In this document: positions 45,846-56,359 of the stretch, in pieces
Layout: every line of letters begins with the position of its first letter
Position numbering within the stretch: the first letter of the stretch is position 1
From: Cycas panzhihuaensis
Taxonomy: Eukaryota > Cycadophyta
Length of the DNA: 64,000 nt
Direction: 5' to 3'
Assembly: GCA_023213395.1 (NCBI GenBank)
Contig: CM041465.1
Span: 205,103,741 to 205,167,740, forward strand
Translations under genes and position numbers: made by a program
Notes under the pieces: generated by a model
Told to the model about the DNA's origin: nothing
What the model saw: the letters and a program-made list of their open reading frames with translations, nothing else
The model's database searches: none

Positions 45846-45897
<52 letters not shown>

Positions 45898-46324
45898 CCA
45901 TAAAAGAATAAAAAAATAAAAATGATTAAATTTATCATATGTTTCTTTGAATAATCAAGCAGATAAATGTATCCTATACTCAATTTAAAAAGGGAAATAA
46001 GGGGGAAATAGGGTTTAGAGACAAGTTTTCATACACACGTTTTTGAGAGAAAATAATTGGTATATATACATGATAACAAAAATATAGTATATCTGTCACC
46101 TAGGTGACTCACAATATATGTTGAGGATCTCAAAATACCTCTTATCTTTCTCCTATCTCCCTATATAGTACATTATACATTCATCTTTATAATCCCTAAT
46201 GAGATCCCTCAGGTACGTCTAGATCTGCTCTCTACCTCCTACCTGAAGTCTCCCCACGTGTAGACTCTTCATGGGGTGGGAGGTGGTGTTGAGCTTATTG
46301 TATAGTCACACTCATTGATGGAGT
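45226..46324. other. No gene seen; contains (TA)n
   Basis: AT-rich spacer with a TA microsatellite at 45851-45896 (23 units). No motif recognised on either strand. Confidence 0.6.
45851..45896. repeat. (TA)23 microsatellite
   Basis: Uninterrupted TA run. Confidence 0.97.
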
Positions 46325-47850
46325 ATATTTGACTCCTACTCGAGCCAATATCATCCTCTATAAGTATCATCTCTCTTCCTCACCTACCTTGAGCTCTAGC
46401 TTTTGCATATGTAACTCTACCCTTGTATCCATATAGAGATCTTGAGCTTGAAGTACATGGCTATAATAATAGATGTGATATCCCAATAGTTTGTGATCCA
46501 CTACATTCCATGTTGATGCCTCTTCTGATGCTAGAATATAAGGGAAGATCACCTCTAGGGTCCTTTGTACCTCCTTCAAGGTCACCATCTCATCACATGA
46601 CTAATGGAAACATGTAATCCATGATCAATTTCTTAGAAGAAAAAGTCCTAAAAATATATAATAATAAAGAAGTACTACACGATGTAAGAAACAAATCAAT
46701 TAATTAATATACCTGATGATCCTCCTCCTCTTGGCTCTACACCTAACACCTCCTCTACTATTAGTACCTCTCCTCCCTGTGGCTCCTAGGGAGCCTCTTG
46801 AGTAGCTTGACCCTCTCCGAATCTACTCCCCTTATTCCTGCACTATCTATCTATTGATTCTAGCTCCATGCTTTATATGGAGCCTCATCTCCCCTCCACA
46901 AGTGGTCCACCTCCTTTCTTGAGTACTTGGTGATTCCCTCCTACTCCACCACTCGATGAGGCACCTCTCCTACCTCCTCATACTCTCTCTCCACCACCCC
47001 TGCCATCTCTCTTGAATCATCCTCCTATATCTTACCCTCTCCCTCTCCCTTATCCAGTTGCAGGAACCTCCTCTACTATTTTTCTCTTTGTGGCATCTAT
47101 CTTATCGTCACTCCAAACTAGTAGCATTGCATATGCATCCTCCATGGGTTACCTCCTCGTCATCCTACTAAGGAGAGGGCTATGAGTGCTCCTTGCTATG
47201 ATCCCTAGCTTGTTGTAGATCTGTGACCTTATGTTCCACCTGTTCATCCATAGGTCCATCATTGTTATCTCTCCTAGCTCTCCTCCTAGTCTCATAAGCG
47301 GAATATAATCATACAATCAACACATTAGTATAGAGTTGTATGAGAAGCCTCCTCTCCCCATCCTCCTAATCCTAGACAACTGATGGATGATACTATCTAC
47401 TATACACTCACCCCAGTTGATCTAGATCCCCGGCTCACATCTTTGCATCACTCCTATCCACTAATCTAAAATCTCTATGAAATTATGAGTCCCCACTATC
47501 TTATAAATGATAATTAAAGCAATGATCCTCCATAATACTAGGATGCTATTTACTGTCCTAATCACCTCCACTGAGATCTTATGCTGGTCTATCTGATTAG
47601 TGAATCCTATTAGGTACTCACTGGATGCTATCTGAGACTCCTCGTCTATCACCCAGATGAGTCTAATCCTCTCTCCATGCCAATTGACCCCTATGATCCT
47701 CCCTATGTCCCTCAAAGTAATCTAAATCTCCCTGATAGTTTGCACTTAAAATAGGTTGCATCTTGGGACCCAATAATTAACAGAATCATGTAGAATCTCA
47801 TGCTTCATAACAAGTTAGGTGGATGCACTCACTCATAAGAGGCCACATGC
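46325..47850 (-). pseudogene. Antisense PMD-like accessory ORF of Ty3-2, broken
   Basis: Read on the - strand from about 47850: HDSVNYWVPRCNLF, VQTIREI, then an open segment 47715-47461 starting ITLRDIGRIIGVNWHGERIR. The pattern is that of the plant mobile domain. It continues with KIVGTHNFIEIL.WIGV, INWGECIVDSIIHQLSRI and GRGGFSYNSILMC, which aligns segment by segment with the + strand ORF at 29822-30600. The end (46588-46367 open) is charged and helix-rich, coiled-coil-like. About eight stops over some 500 codons. It is transcribed, if at all, opposite to gag-pol. Antisense extra ORFs are reported in some Tat elements; whether this family is described is unknown to me. Confidence 0.68.
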
Positions 47851-48699
47851 CCTCAAAATCCTCCATCCTCCCTCATCCAATTGGCTCATGAGCTTCCCGA
47901 TGGCCATTCCTTCATTTTCTCGCATCTTCACTCTCTCTAAAGCCTGCATCACATCATCAAATCATATCAATTTTGTTATTTCATGTCAAAAAAAATTATT
48001 TTTAGAGTTTGATTAAGTAAAGATCCCAAAGTACAGATAGGTAACTAAAAATATGACTTTACAGTAAAAAAACACAACTTCATAGTTAAAAATATAATTT
48101 CCTTTGATGATCCCAAATTGTAAAGTCATATTTTTCACTCTATAATCGTGTTTTCTACTGACTAATCATGTTTTGAGTACAATGACTATGATTTTTGCAC
48201 TATGTCACTATATTTTGTACTTGAATAAATAAATAAATAATACAATTTTGACTCATTGGGTATTTGGCTTTTTACTCGATCCTATTAATGAAGATATCTA
48301 AGAGCTAACTCCCCATCAGAAAAAGGTCTTAATTGCTCTAAAATCTGAGAGAATAGCCTTTAGGTCCCTTGTTCTTTCTCCTCCCTCACATAAAAATGAA
48401 ACCCCTTTTCATGTAATTTCTTAAAAATAGAGAGGGGCTTTTCTCTGTTTTCCTTGGTAGAATTTTCTTTGGTACTCATGGGATCTATCAAAGTAAAATA
48501 TGCTCCTTTTTAATCATTATTCTCATCAAAATTACTTATAAATATTCAAAAACATACATGCTTGCTTTGATAAAGGTCAATTATCATTTTAATGTGTGAC
48601 TTTGTTCATTAGAGCTTATTTTTCCCTTGGAGATATAATCTATCACCTTAAATTCTCCTTTGTTCATCAATTTTTGGTATTTATCTCCAAAAGAACTAT
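47851..48699. other. No gene seen; 3' UTR of Ty3-2
   Basis: AT-rich. A loose imperfect repeat of a (T/C)ATGATTTT-type word lies near 48050-48220. No domain recognised. If the antisense ORF is expressed its promoter should be here, but I see no convincing signal. Confidence 0.5.
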
Positions 48700-49190
48700 A
48701 CTTTGAGCTCTCATTTGCCTATTAATAATCTAAACTATGACATGAACTATACTATGAGCCCTCCTTTCACCTATTAATGAGTCTAAACTATGATAGGAAC
48801 TATACTCCAAGCTCTCTTTCACTTGTTAATGAGTCTAAACTATGATAGGAACTATACTCCAAGTCCTTGTTTACCTGTTAATGAGTCTAAAATATGACAG
48901 GAATTATGCTCTGATCTTTCCTTTACTTGTCGATGAGCTTAAACTATAACAAGGTAAAGCTTCAAAATTCCTTTCATCTATTGAAGAGTTAAAACTATGA
49001 TCAAATGACACTTTGAGTCCTCTCTACCTATTAATGAGATTAAACTATGACAAGGAACCCTCTGAATTTGATTGTTAATGAGGTTAAACTATGATAATCG
49101 ACCTTCGAAAGCCCTCACCACATTAATAACATTAATCTATGATGGGTTTGCTGTGAAAAGTCACCTGTTAATGAGTCGATAAACTGTGAC
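48700..49190 (+). repeat. Ty3-2 tandem array 1, 44-52 bp unit, about 10 copies
   Basis: The word (A/G)TTAATGAGTCTAAACTATGA starts units at 48721, 48773, 48825, 48877 and 48929 (exactly 52 bp apart). More diverged units follow at 48980, 49030, 49074, 49122 and 49167. Confidence 0.88.
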
Positions 49191-49270
49191 AGTATATCAT
49201 TTTTTCTTTAGCAAAATGATTTCTTGCCAATGCATGGTTAAAGAGAGATAAATTATAACCAGATGTATAG

Positions 49271-49450
49271 TAAAGCCCCATCTAGTTTGTGGGTAATAGG
49301 TAGTGTTCATTTAGTGGTAAAGTCACATCCAATTTATGGACAAGTTGAATAATAGAGTCCCATCTAGTTTATGGGTGTTTGGTGATAAAGTCCCATCCAA
49401 TTTGTGGGTATGTTATATGGCAGCAAAGTCCCATATAGTTTGTGAGCATT
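49271..49450 (+). repeat. Ty3-2 tandem array 2, 33-47 bp unit, about 5 copies
   Basis: Units start at 49271, 49318, 49353, 49386 and 49424 with TAAAGTCCCATCTAGTTTGT-like sequence. Different in sequence from array 1. Confidence 0.82.
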
Positions 49451-49454
49451 AGAT

Positions 49455-49720
49455 AGGTTTTTTACGACATTAGATGCCCAGTCCTTTTAGGCAAAAGGTG
49501 TAAATTATGTTAGTTTAGAATTAGATACCCAATAATTTTAGGTAGGTTCTTAGTGATATTATAAACCCAGTCCGTTTGGGTGAGTTTTTAGTGACGTTAA
49601 GTACCCAATCCTATTGGGTAAGTCTCTCCTAGTATTAGGTGCCCAATCCTTTTGGGTAAGGATATAAGTAATGACCTTTTAGTACAAGGAATCTAGTCCT
49701 TTTGGGTTGACTTACTAGTA
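49455..49720 (+). repeat. Ty3-2 tandem array 3, about 50 bp unit
   Basis: Irregular repeats of a (T)TAG(A)TGCCCAGTCCTTTTGGGTAAG-like unit, about five copies; each contains a CCCA...TGGG type inverted segment. It ends about 180 bp before the purine tract. Confidence 0.75.
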
Positions 49721-49902
49721 AAAGTTTCTTTTAGATTTTGTATTCCATAGAATTCACTTTAGGTTAGTTCATAGAGCTACGTCATCTTATTATTCATATA
49801 CTTCATTCGATTCCCATCACTTTGATCAAAATAACAATCACTTATGTTATTACCACCTCTTACCATCCTATCTCCCTTTTTGGAATAAGAGCTTTAGGTG
49901 TT

Positions 49903-49913
49903 AAGGGGGCAAA
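49903..49913 (+). other. Ty3-2 polypurine tract
   Basis: AAGGGGGCAAA directly before the 3' LTR at 49914. Confidence 0.8.
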
Positions 49914-52333
49914 TGTTTCACCAAAACTTAGCCTTTTGATTTGTATTTGGTTTGTATTGATAAGATTTGATATGTTTATTATATAGTTTCATAGAATATA
50001 AATGATGGTTAGTTTGATCATATATTAGGCCATGTTTTGATGAATGAATATATAAATCTTGTTTAATGAACTATGATGTGGTTTATATTTTTATTATCAC
50101 CCGTCAATGACTTAAACTATGGTACTAAAGTTTTTCTTCATGATCAATTTGACCTCATTCCTCCTTTAAAACTTATTATTTTTGCATCTTATCCTTGATT
50201 TTACCTAATTTTACTATTTTTGGGCTTGTGTTTAGTATTTTTACCTTATTTTGGGTCTATTTATTTATTTATAAAGCTATTTATAGATCAATTTATATTT
50301 AAATATCAAATTTTAAATTTTTTTAAAATAAATTTTTATCTCCATATTTATCGTATTTTTGGCACTACAAAAAACGTGAGCAATCACATTTTTAGAATAA
50401 AGTTGTATTTTTGCAGGTCCAAAAATATGATCGATCATGCTTTTGACTATCATGCATGCAAAACTTGGCCAGCATGCTGGAATTTTATATGCCACTACTC
50501 AGATTTGATGGGATCTTATCTATTCGATGCCTAGAAGTGATCATGAGGGTTTTGTAATTTTAAATTATGAGTTAGTGGGGTTATTTGTTTAGGTTTTTGT
50601 GTGGATTTTTTGAGTTTTCTTAGAGATTTTTGAAGAGTGTTATAGTATGACTGAAAATTAGATTTTAAAAAGACTTGTAGGTGAAATCATAGAAGATTTT
50701 TGATGCTGTGACTTTGTGTGTTATATTATTTGAATGTTGATAGTCTAAGCTTTAATTTTTTAGACTTTTATCAAAGTTTCAAGATTGAAACTTCTTCTAA
50801 TTGGGTAAGGTCTTTCCTATCGAGTTTCTAGTTTATTTAACAGTGTTTTAAAGGTGGTTTTTTGCTTAGAAATTGCTCTTTTCTTTAGATGATTATTGCA
50901 TTAGTCTTGTATTTATTTTAGGCTTTGAAACATATGCTAAAAGTTTAGCCCTTTTTGTAGTTCCTTAAGGGTCAGATTAGGGTGGGATATGGTCATCTTC
51001 CCACTACTCATCTAGCTATCCCTTCCTACTCTTCTATAATAACTTGTATTTTAGGCAATTTTCCATTCCTTTTGGCATTGTTTAGCTATAGTTTAGCCTC
51101 TCTCATTTGTTGTTACTCTCTCTTAGTTTATTTTGAAGGAAAATATTTTTAAAAAATTAATCAACTGAAAGGAAAAACTATCATTCATAGGCATTTATTT
51201 GTAATAGGAAAGAAGTTTCAATCTCATAGTCTTATGGTTTAATTAGTTTGAAATGTAAAAGTATTTCTAATTTTTTAGTTTGATAAGGGTTCAAGGATCA
51301 TTTTAAAGCCCCTCTTACTCCAATCATGATAGAACCTTCAAAGCTAGTTCTTTTTATGAAAGTTATGGTTTAAATTTATTATTTACTTGTGATCTCATAG
51401 GTCTAAAAAGATCATTAAAAAATAGTAGTAATATCTTTTCAAAATCTCTTTCTTTTTTTGCATTATATATCATCTCTTCAAAGAATTAGTTATATGCACA
51501 AAAGATGAAGTCTATCAACTAGTTTCACATGTTATTGATTTCTTTGGAAAACTTGCATAAATGATTATATGATGTTTCATCTTTTAATAATATCACTCCT
51601 TTTACCATGAAATGTGCATATTGCATGTAGGAAGATCATTTTGTATTTACATGTGCATCTTTCATTTTATAAAAAGAAAAAAAAAAAAAAAACCTTGCAT
51701 GCATCTTTTTCTAGTTTGTTTACTTTTGATTGTTGATAAAAAAAGAAGAAGAAAGAAATTGATTAGGCTTTTTAGTTTCATTGATTGCATAGACTCATTT
51801 TGTTTTCTTTGTTATTTTATTTTATTGATATAACATCAAGACCTAAAAAGAGAAACAAAAAGAGAAAAGAAGAACAAAACTAAAAGAAAGACAAAGTGAT
51901 CACAAATAACATAAGAATAATATAAAAATATTAAAAGAAAAAAGTGAGCACAAATAAGGATAAGGAATGAAATAAGACAATTAACTTTTCCATTTTCTTA
52001 CCCTTTCCCACATGTAAGTAGAACCTAAAAGGTTAAAAATATTACACAAAAGGAGTCCCTAGGAAGGACATTGAAATTAATGTTAACGTAGCTCTAAATC
52101 CGGGACTCCTTCACCGAGTCGTATAGGTTGGTGGATTGTACCACCCCATTTTACATCCATGCCTTTTGTCACTTTCATTTATACTTTATTAGACAGCACT
52201 ACTAAGTGAAGACTCCTTCTTAAAAGTTAGACAAAGGTGGTCCCTTTGGTCTTCTTGAACTCTGTATCTCCCAATTTGAATTGAAACAAGAACTAAGAGA
52301 TATCTAGTCCAAGTCCTCCCAAGAATGCAACCA
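49914..52333 (+). repeat. Ty3-2 3' LTR
   Basis: 2420 bp, TGTTTCACC to AATGCAACCA, followed by CCATT (52334-52338). Confidence 0.93.
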
Positions 52334-52338
52334 CCATT

Positions 52339-52728
52339 TTTCCTATCATAAAAAACATATTTCTATAACTTTAAGAAACTTGTGAGAAAGTTAGAAAATA
52401 ATCATCTTTTTCAATTAAAATCTATAGCATAATAACTCCTTTCTACAACTTCAACTGGCCTTTTAAAAACTTTAAAAGTAGCAGTAAATAACCTTAAATA
52501 TCTTATAAAAATAATAATAAATCAACCCTTAAATATATATACAAATGTATTAAAATATAGCCCTTAAAAGAATTAAAAAAACTCTTCAAAAAAGTGTAAT
52601 GTAGGTCATTATAATAGGCATTAAATAGATTCTTGAAAATATTAAGAAATGTTGCAAATAATAGAAATAATAAGATCTAAAACATTGAATGAAATAGGCT
52701 TAAAGAATGCCTTAAGGATTAAACCTTT
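52339..52728. other. Element F internal region, right part; no gene
   Basis: AT-rich, no motif. Directly continuous with 34353 if Ty3-2 is removed. Confidence 0.55.
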
Positions 52729-52741
52729 GGCTCTAATACCA
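52729..52741 (-). other. Element F primer-binding site
   Basis: On the - strand TGGTATTAGAGCC, the iMet primer sequence with one C to T change, one base after the LTR end. Confidence 0.8.
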
Positions 52742-52742
52742 T

Positions 52743-53089
52743 TATTTTAGGATAATATATGAAGCTATGACAATAGACCCAATACTAGAATAATAATAAC
52801 AAATGAGGTGAGGATAAAATAATGAAATAAATAATAAAAGGATGAAGTATGCACAATTTTAAGAATAATAAGAATTAAGAAGAATGACTAAACTTTAAAT
52901 TATATGAAAAATCATGTATATACTTATACAACATCTTGCTACATGTGAGAACCCTCAACTATTAATTATTATGTACTGTCACAAATTTTAAGGTGGTACA
53001 TAACTCAAGGTAATAAATAATGTAAAATACAAATAACATGAAAGAGAGTGTGAATGAGATTTGGATGTAATTAGATGTTACATCTAATA
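52743..53089 (-). repeat. Element F 5' LTR
   Basis: 347 bp, on the - strand begins TATTAGATG (first G changed to A relative to TGTTAAATG in the other LTR) and ends next to the primer site. Confidence 0.82.
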
Positions 53090-53094
53090 TCTAT

Positions 53095-54030
53095 AAATCA
53101 ACTCGCTTAAAAGCGCTAAGTCCATAGGGCCCATTTTTTAAATCTTCAAGAATGAGAAATAGTTTAACCCACTTATGCCTAAATTCATGAAGTTTATTAT
53201 GTAAATATTCTAGTTTAAGAACTTTATCTCTAGCAATAAATTTCTTAGAGTACAAGTAATGATCTAACTATAATGATTTTTTAAATTTAAATACAAAATT
53301 TCTATTTGGTTTTATCCATTTGTTTTAACTCTAAAAGTCTATCTTGTCTAATCTATTCTTCATGAGTCAATTCTTTTAAATATATACATAGAAAAGGGAT
53401 TTTAACTTCTAAAGGAAGGGCTACTTTAGTGCCATGAATAAGTGAAAAATGAGTCATTCCAGTGGTAGTGTGAATATATGTTTTATAAACCTAAAGAGTT
53501 GGATAAAGCTGGATGTGCTAATTACTCTGGAAAGATGAGACCATCTTGGTAAGGATTTTTTACCAAAATTTTATTAAAAGCTTTAGCATGACTATTTTCT
53601 TGAGGATAGTAAGGAGATGAAGTTCTGTGAGCTATGGAGCTTTTAACAAAGTTCATTGACACTTTTATTATAAGAAAAAGAACTATTGCTACTAATAATT
53701 ACATTTAAAACCCTTAATTGATAAATAATTTAGTGAAATATGAAGGTACTAGTACTCTTTCCAGTAATAGATGAAAGTATGATAACTTCAACCTACTTGA
53801 TAAAGTATTTTATAACTATAGGAATGCATTTGTAACCTCTTATTGACGTAGGGGTAATTATGTCAATGATATCTAAACTCTATTATGAAAATGACTAGGA
53901 TCATATTACAGATCTCATAAAAACTACAAACTAGTGAATGATATTACTATGTTCTTGATATTTTTGACATTTTAAAATATGTATAGGGCATCTTTAAATA
54001 GTGTAGGCTAATAATAACCCATGCAAAATG
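53095..54030 (-). pseudogene. Gypsy integrase remnant, - strand
   Basis: On the - strand: RCPIHILKCQKYQEHSNIIH (zinc module CC half), SLDIIDIITPTS, GYKCIPIVIKYFIK.VEVI, GKSTSTFIF, NVIISSNSSFSYNKSVNEL, then a C-terminal region ending LILEDLKNGPYGLS close to 53110, where element F is inserted. Similar in layout to the Ty3-2 integrase. At about 54030 it joins copia-D integrase sequence abruptly. With 27642-27869 it is likely part of one old Tat-like element in - orientation, separated by element F. Confidence 0.78.
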
Positions 54031-54660
54031 TTAAGTTACCTGTAAATTATATGATCCTTATAAAATTGGGTGAATTTGTTTGGAGTATTCTCTCCACCAT
54101 TGTTAATTTATAGGACCTTTATCTTATGTCTACTTTCATTCTCTACCAACTCCTTAAACAACTTGAAATAAGTGAAGGCTTGTGATAAATCCAAAGTTTT
54201 CTTAAAAAGTTATCGATGAAAGTGATAAAATATCTTACTCCTCCCAGTGAAATGATAAGCATTAGTTTATAAATATCATGGTGAACTAATATTAGCTTTT
54301 CTTTCACTCTTTATGCTTTCTTTTTTGGAAATAATTCTCTATGTAACTTGACAAAAATACAAGGTTCACATAAGCAACTTTTATTATCAATTAAAGGTAA
54401 ACCATATACCATTTTTAAAATATACATTAATTAGAGACTAGAGTAATTCAAATGGCCTATTCGATCATGCCATAAATTTTGTTTATGTGGTATAGTAAGG
54501 AATGCCCTCTATATATAAGAATATACTTATAATTTATACATATTATTCTTTCTCTATCCTATAGCTACAGTCTTATTGTGTTTGTCTTGGACCATGCATT
54601 GTCCTCGAGAAGACATTATAGTCATTACTTATTGTTTAATTTTTCCATCTAAATCAAGAT
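54031..54660 (-). pseudogene. copia-D GAG-pre-integrase and integrase start, broken
   Basis: On the - strand: RGQCMVQDKHNKTVAIG, then KQNLWHDRIGHLNYSSL and KMVYGLPLIDNKSCLCEPC, the HH-CC module. FPKKKA and LILVHHDIYK give the first integrase Asp region; INNGGEYSPNKFTQF gives the second with Asp changed to Asn. Several stops. It ends at the gypsy junction. Confidence 0.82.
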
Positions 54661-55295
54661 TTGCCTTTAAATTAGATACATACAAGATATTCTCTAAATA
54701 TCATTTATCACCATTTACTAAAGTGTATGATGCTTTTCTAATTCTAATTACCTCTAATTTAGTGTTATCCCTAATGGTAATTTTTTGATTTATTTACTAT
54801 ATTTCGTTAAACCATTCCAACCTTCCTATCATGTATTTTGATGCACCTAAATCAATAAACCATCTATTCAGTGTAACAAAACCTATTTTATATGCTACAA
54901 CAAACAACCTTGTTGTGATTATATTTAATATCTCTTGAGATGAGTCCATCATATAACCATATTATCTAAGTGGTTGTTGTTATTATTATTGATTTTATTA
55001 TTGGGGTTGATTTTGAGGCTATTGAGATTGTTACTATTACTGCTATACCTAATACTCTTTTTTGATATGGCCTGTCTTCCCACAATAATAACATTTAGGC
55101 CTATATTGTCACTTTGAAGTTCCTTATTTACCCTTTTTAATTATAGTCTTAGAAGGTGCATTTATCTTTGGAATATAATCCTTTTTACTTATAGACTTTA
55201 ATGCTAGTACTCTACAAGATTCATCGTGTATGTACTTTAATTTTTACTCATGCTCTATAAGTGAAGATTTCAAAGATCTAATCATTAGAGTAGAT
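54661..55295 (-). pseudogene. copia-D gag C-terminus, zinc knuckle and protease, broken
   Basis: The - strand reads LIRSLKSSLIEHE and KLKYIHDESCRVLALKS (gag end) and CYYCGKTGHIKKEY (55093-55049), a knuckle with Tyr for the last Cys. The protease site is RWFIDLGASKYM (about 54870-54840), D-L-G in place of D-S-G. Separated by copia-C from the gag N-terminus at 60664-61216. Confidence 0.8.
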
Positions 55296-55300
55296 AATTT

Positions 55301-55468
55301 TGTTAGAAAATAACTTGTAATGCACATTTGTTAGCTTACAAGGTTCATATCTTTATAATATTATTAGTGGTCAATTTTCATTATACTCATGAATTTATGA
55401 GTATTTAAACACTTTGTACTTTGTATTTTCTTATAATGAAAGGGTAAGGTATCTCACGATACTATTTT
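55301..55468 (+). repeat. copia-C 5' LTR, truncated at its 3' side
   Basis: Aligns with the first 165-170 bp of the 204 bp 3' LTR and then departs after CACGATACTATTTT. The missing part includes the LTR end and the tRNA primer site. Confidence 0.85.
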
Positions 55469-56359
55469 CATCATAGTTACGTTGTTATCTCTCGCCCATC
55501 TATTAATCCTTAATTCTCACAGGTTAGTTCATCATATGTTGCATCTAGTATCCTATCTTCTCACATGGATTTGATTGTTATCATTTGCATTCTATTTATG
55601 GAATTATCACCATCTGAATTACTTGTGTGGATTTTATCATCATCATCTACCTTTTATTCATATGATTTTATCTCTAGCACCTCCTGCGTTTACTGACTCT
55701 CCTACATTCACTGACTCTTTGATTCACTGCTAATTATTGAATATAATTATTATTAATATTGGATTTAAGCTGCCTTAATCTGCTTATGTTTTGTTTATGT
55801 TTGGCTTACCTGCATTTAATCTGCCTTAATCTACCCTAAATCAGTTATTTCCATCTTATGTGTTTGTGATATCTATATAGTTATATGTCGTGCGTGTCTA
55901 CTTCATCTCGATGCCTTTACATTAATCAATTTAAATCATTTAGTGTGCTTCATTCACCATGCTTCACTTGGATACTCGTGCCTTTATATCACCTTTAACA
56001 TATTTCAATCAATAAATCAGTATTAATAGTCACCACTCCACTTTAATTTGTTATTCATTGATCAATATTGACAACCGGTGTGCACTTTAAGTTATTATTC
56101 ATTGATTAAGTATTAATATTTCTTGCCTGGACCACTTAGCCCCTTGAACATTAATTCTTGATTTGTTTTTGATATTATCTTGAAATTCAACTTATGCTTG
56201 TATAATTTCAGATCTTGTTTTTGTGCGTAATATTGTCTTTGAGTTGCTTTTGTTTGAAAAATCAATCTTGTGCTTGTATAATCTACCTATTTTCTCCCAG
56301 TACCCGTCTCCTTAGAGGACTATCATAAACTACCTTTAGGACTTAGGAAGTAAGAAACT
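55469..56359 (+). other. copia-C leader
   Basis: Pyrimidine-rich non-coding sequence resembling part of the copia-A leader; no motif recognised. Confidence 0.65.

Larger units (their letters stand above)
34359..52333 (+). mobile_element. Ty3-2: Tat/Ogre-like gypsy element, 18 kb
   Basis: LTRs 34359-36803 and 49914-52333 are flanked by CCATT (34354-34358 and 52334-52338). Internal order is primer site, gag, protease, RT, RNase H, integrase, an extra RNase H, an antisense PMD-like ORF, tandem-repeat arrays, purine tract. Great length, a primer site resembling that of Tat/Ogre elements, an additional RNase H, extra antisense ORF and repeat-rich 3' region are all known from the Tat lineage, so the assignment is firm at lineage level. 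All coding parts carry stops. The element sits within element F. Confidence 0.92.
31583..53089 (-). mobile_element. Element F: LTR retrotransposon without recognisable coding region, split by Ty3-2
   Basis: Two related LTRs of about 345 bp in the same direction (31583-31925 and 52743-53089). An iMet-like primer site lies inside the right one (- strand, 52729-52741) and a purine tract inside the left one (- strand, 31926-31935). These positions require a - strand element whose 5' LTR is at 53089. Outer flanks are TATAT (31578-31582) and TCTAT (53090-53094), four of five bases equal. Without Ty3-2 it is about 3.5 kb with about 2.8 kb internal sequence in which I recognise no gag or pol. That fits a non-autonomous (LARD-like) element, or one too decayed to read. 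Confidence 0.75.

Noticed and set aside
45851-45896. Origin or recombination site at the TA run
   Set aside because: Simple dinucleotide repeat in an AT-rich plant background; nothing else supports a function.
50220-50534. 104-codon + strand ORF in the Ty3-2 3' LTR
   Set aside because: The matching part of the 5' LTR (about 34690-34990) is broken, and no motif is present.
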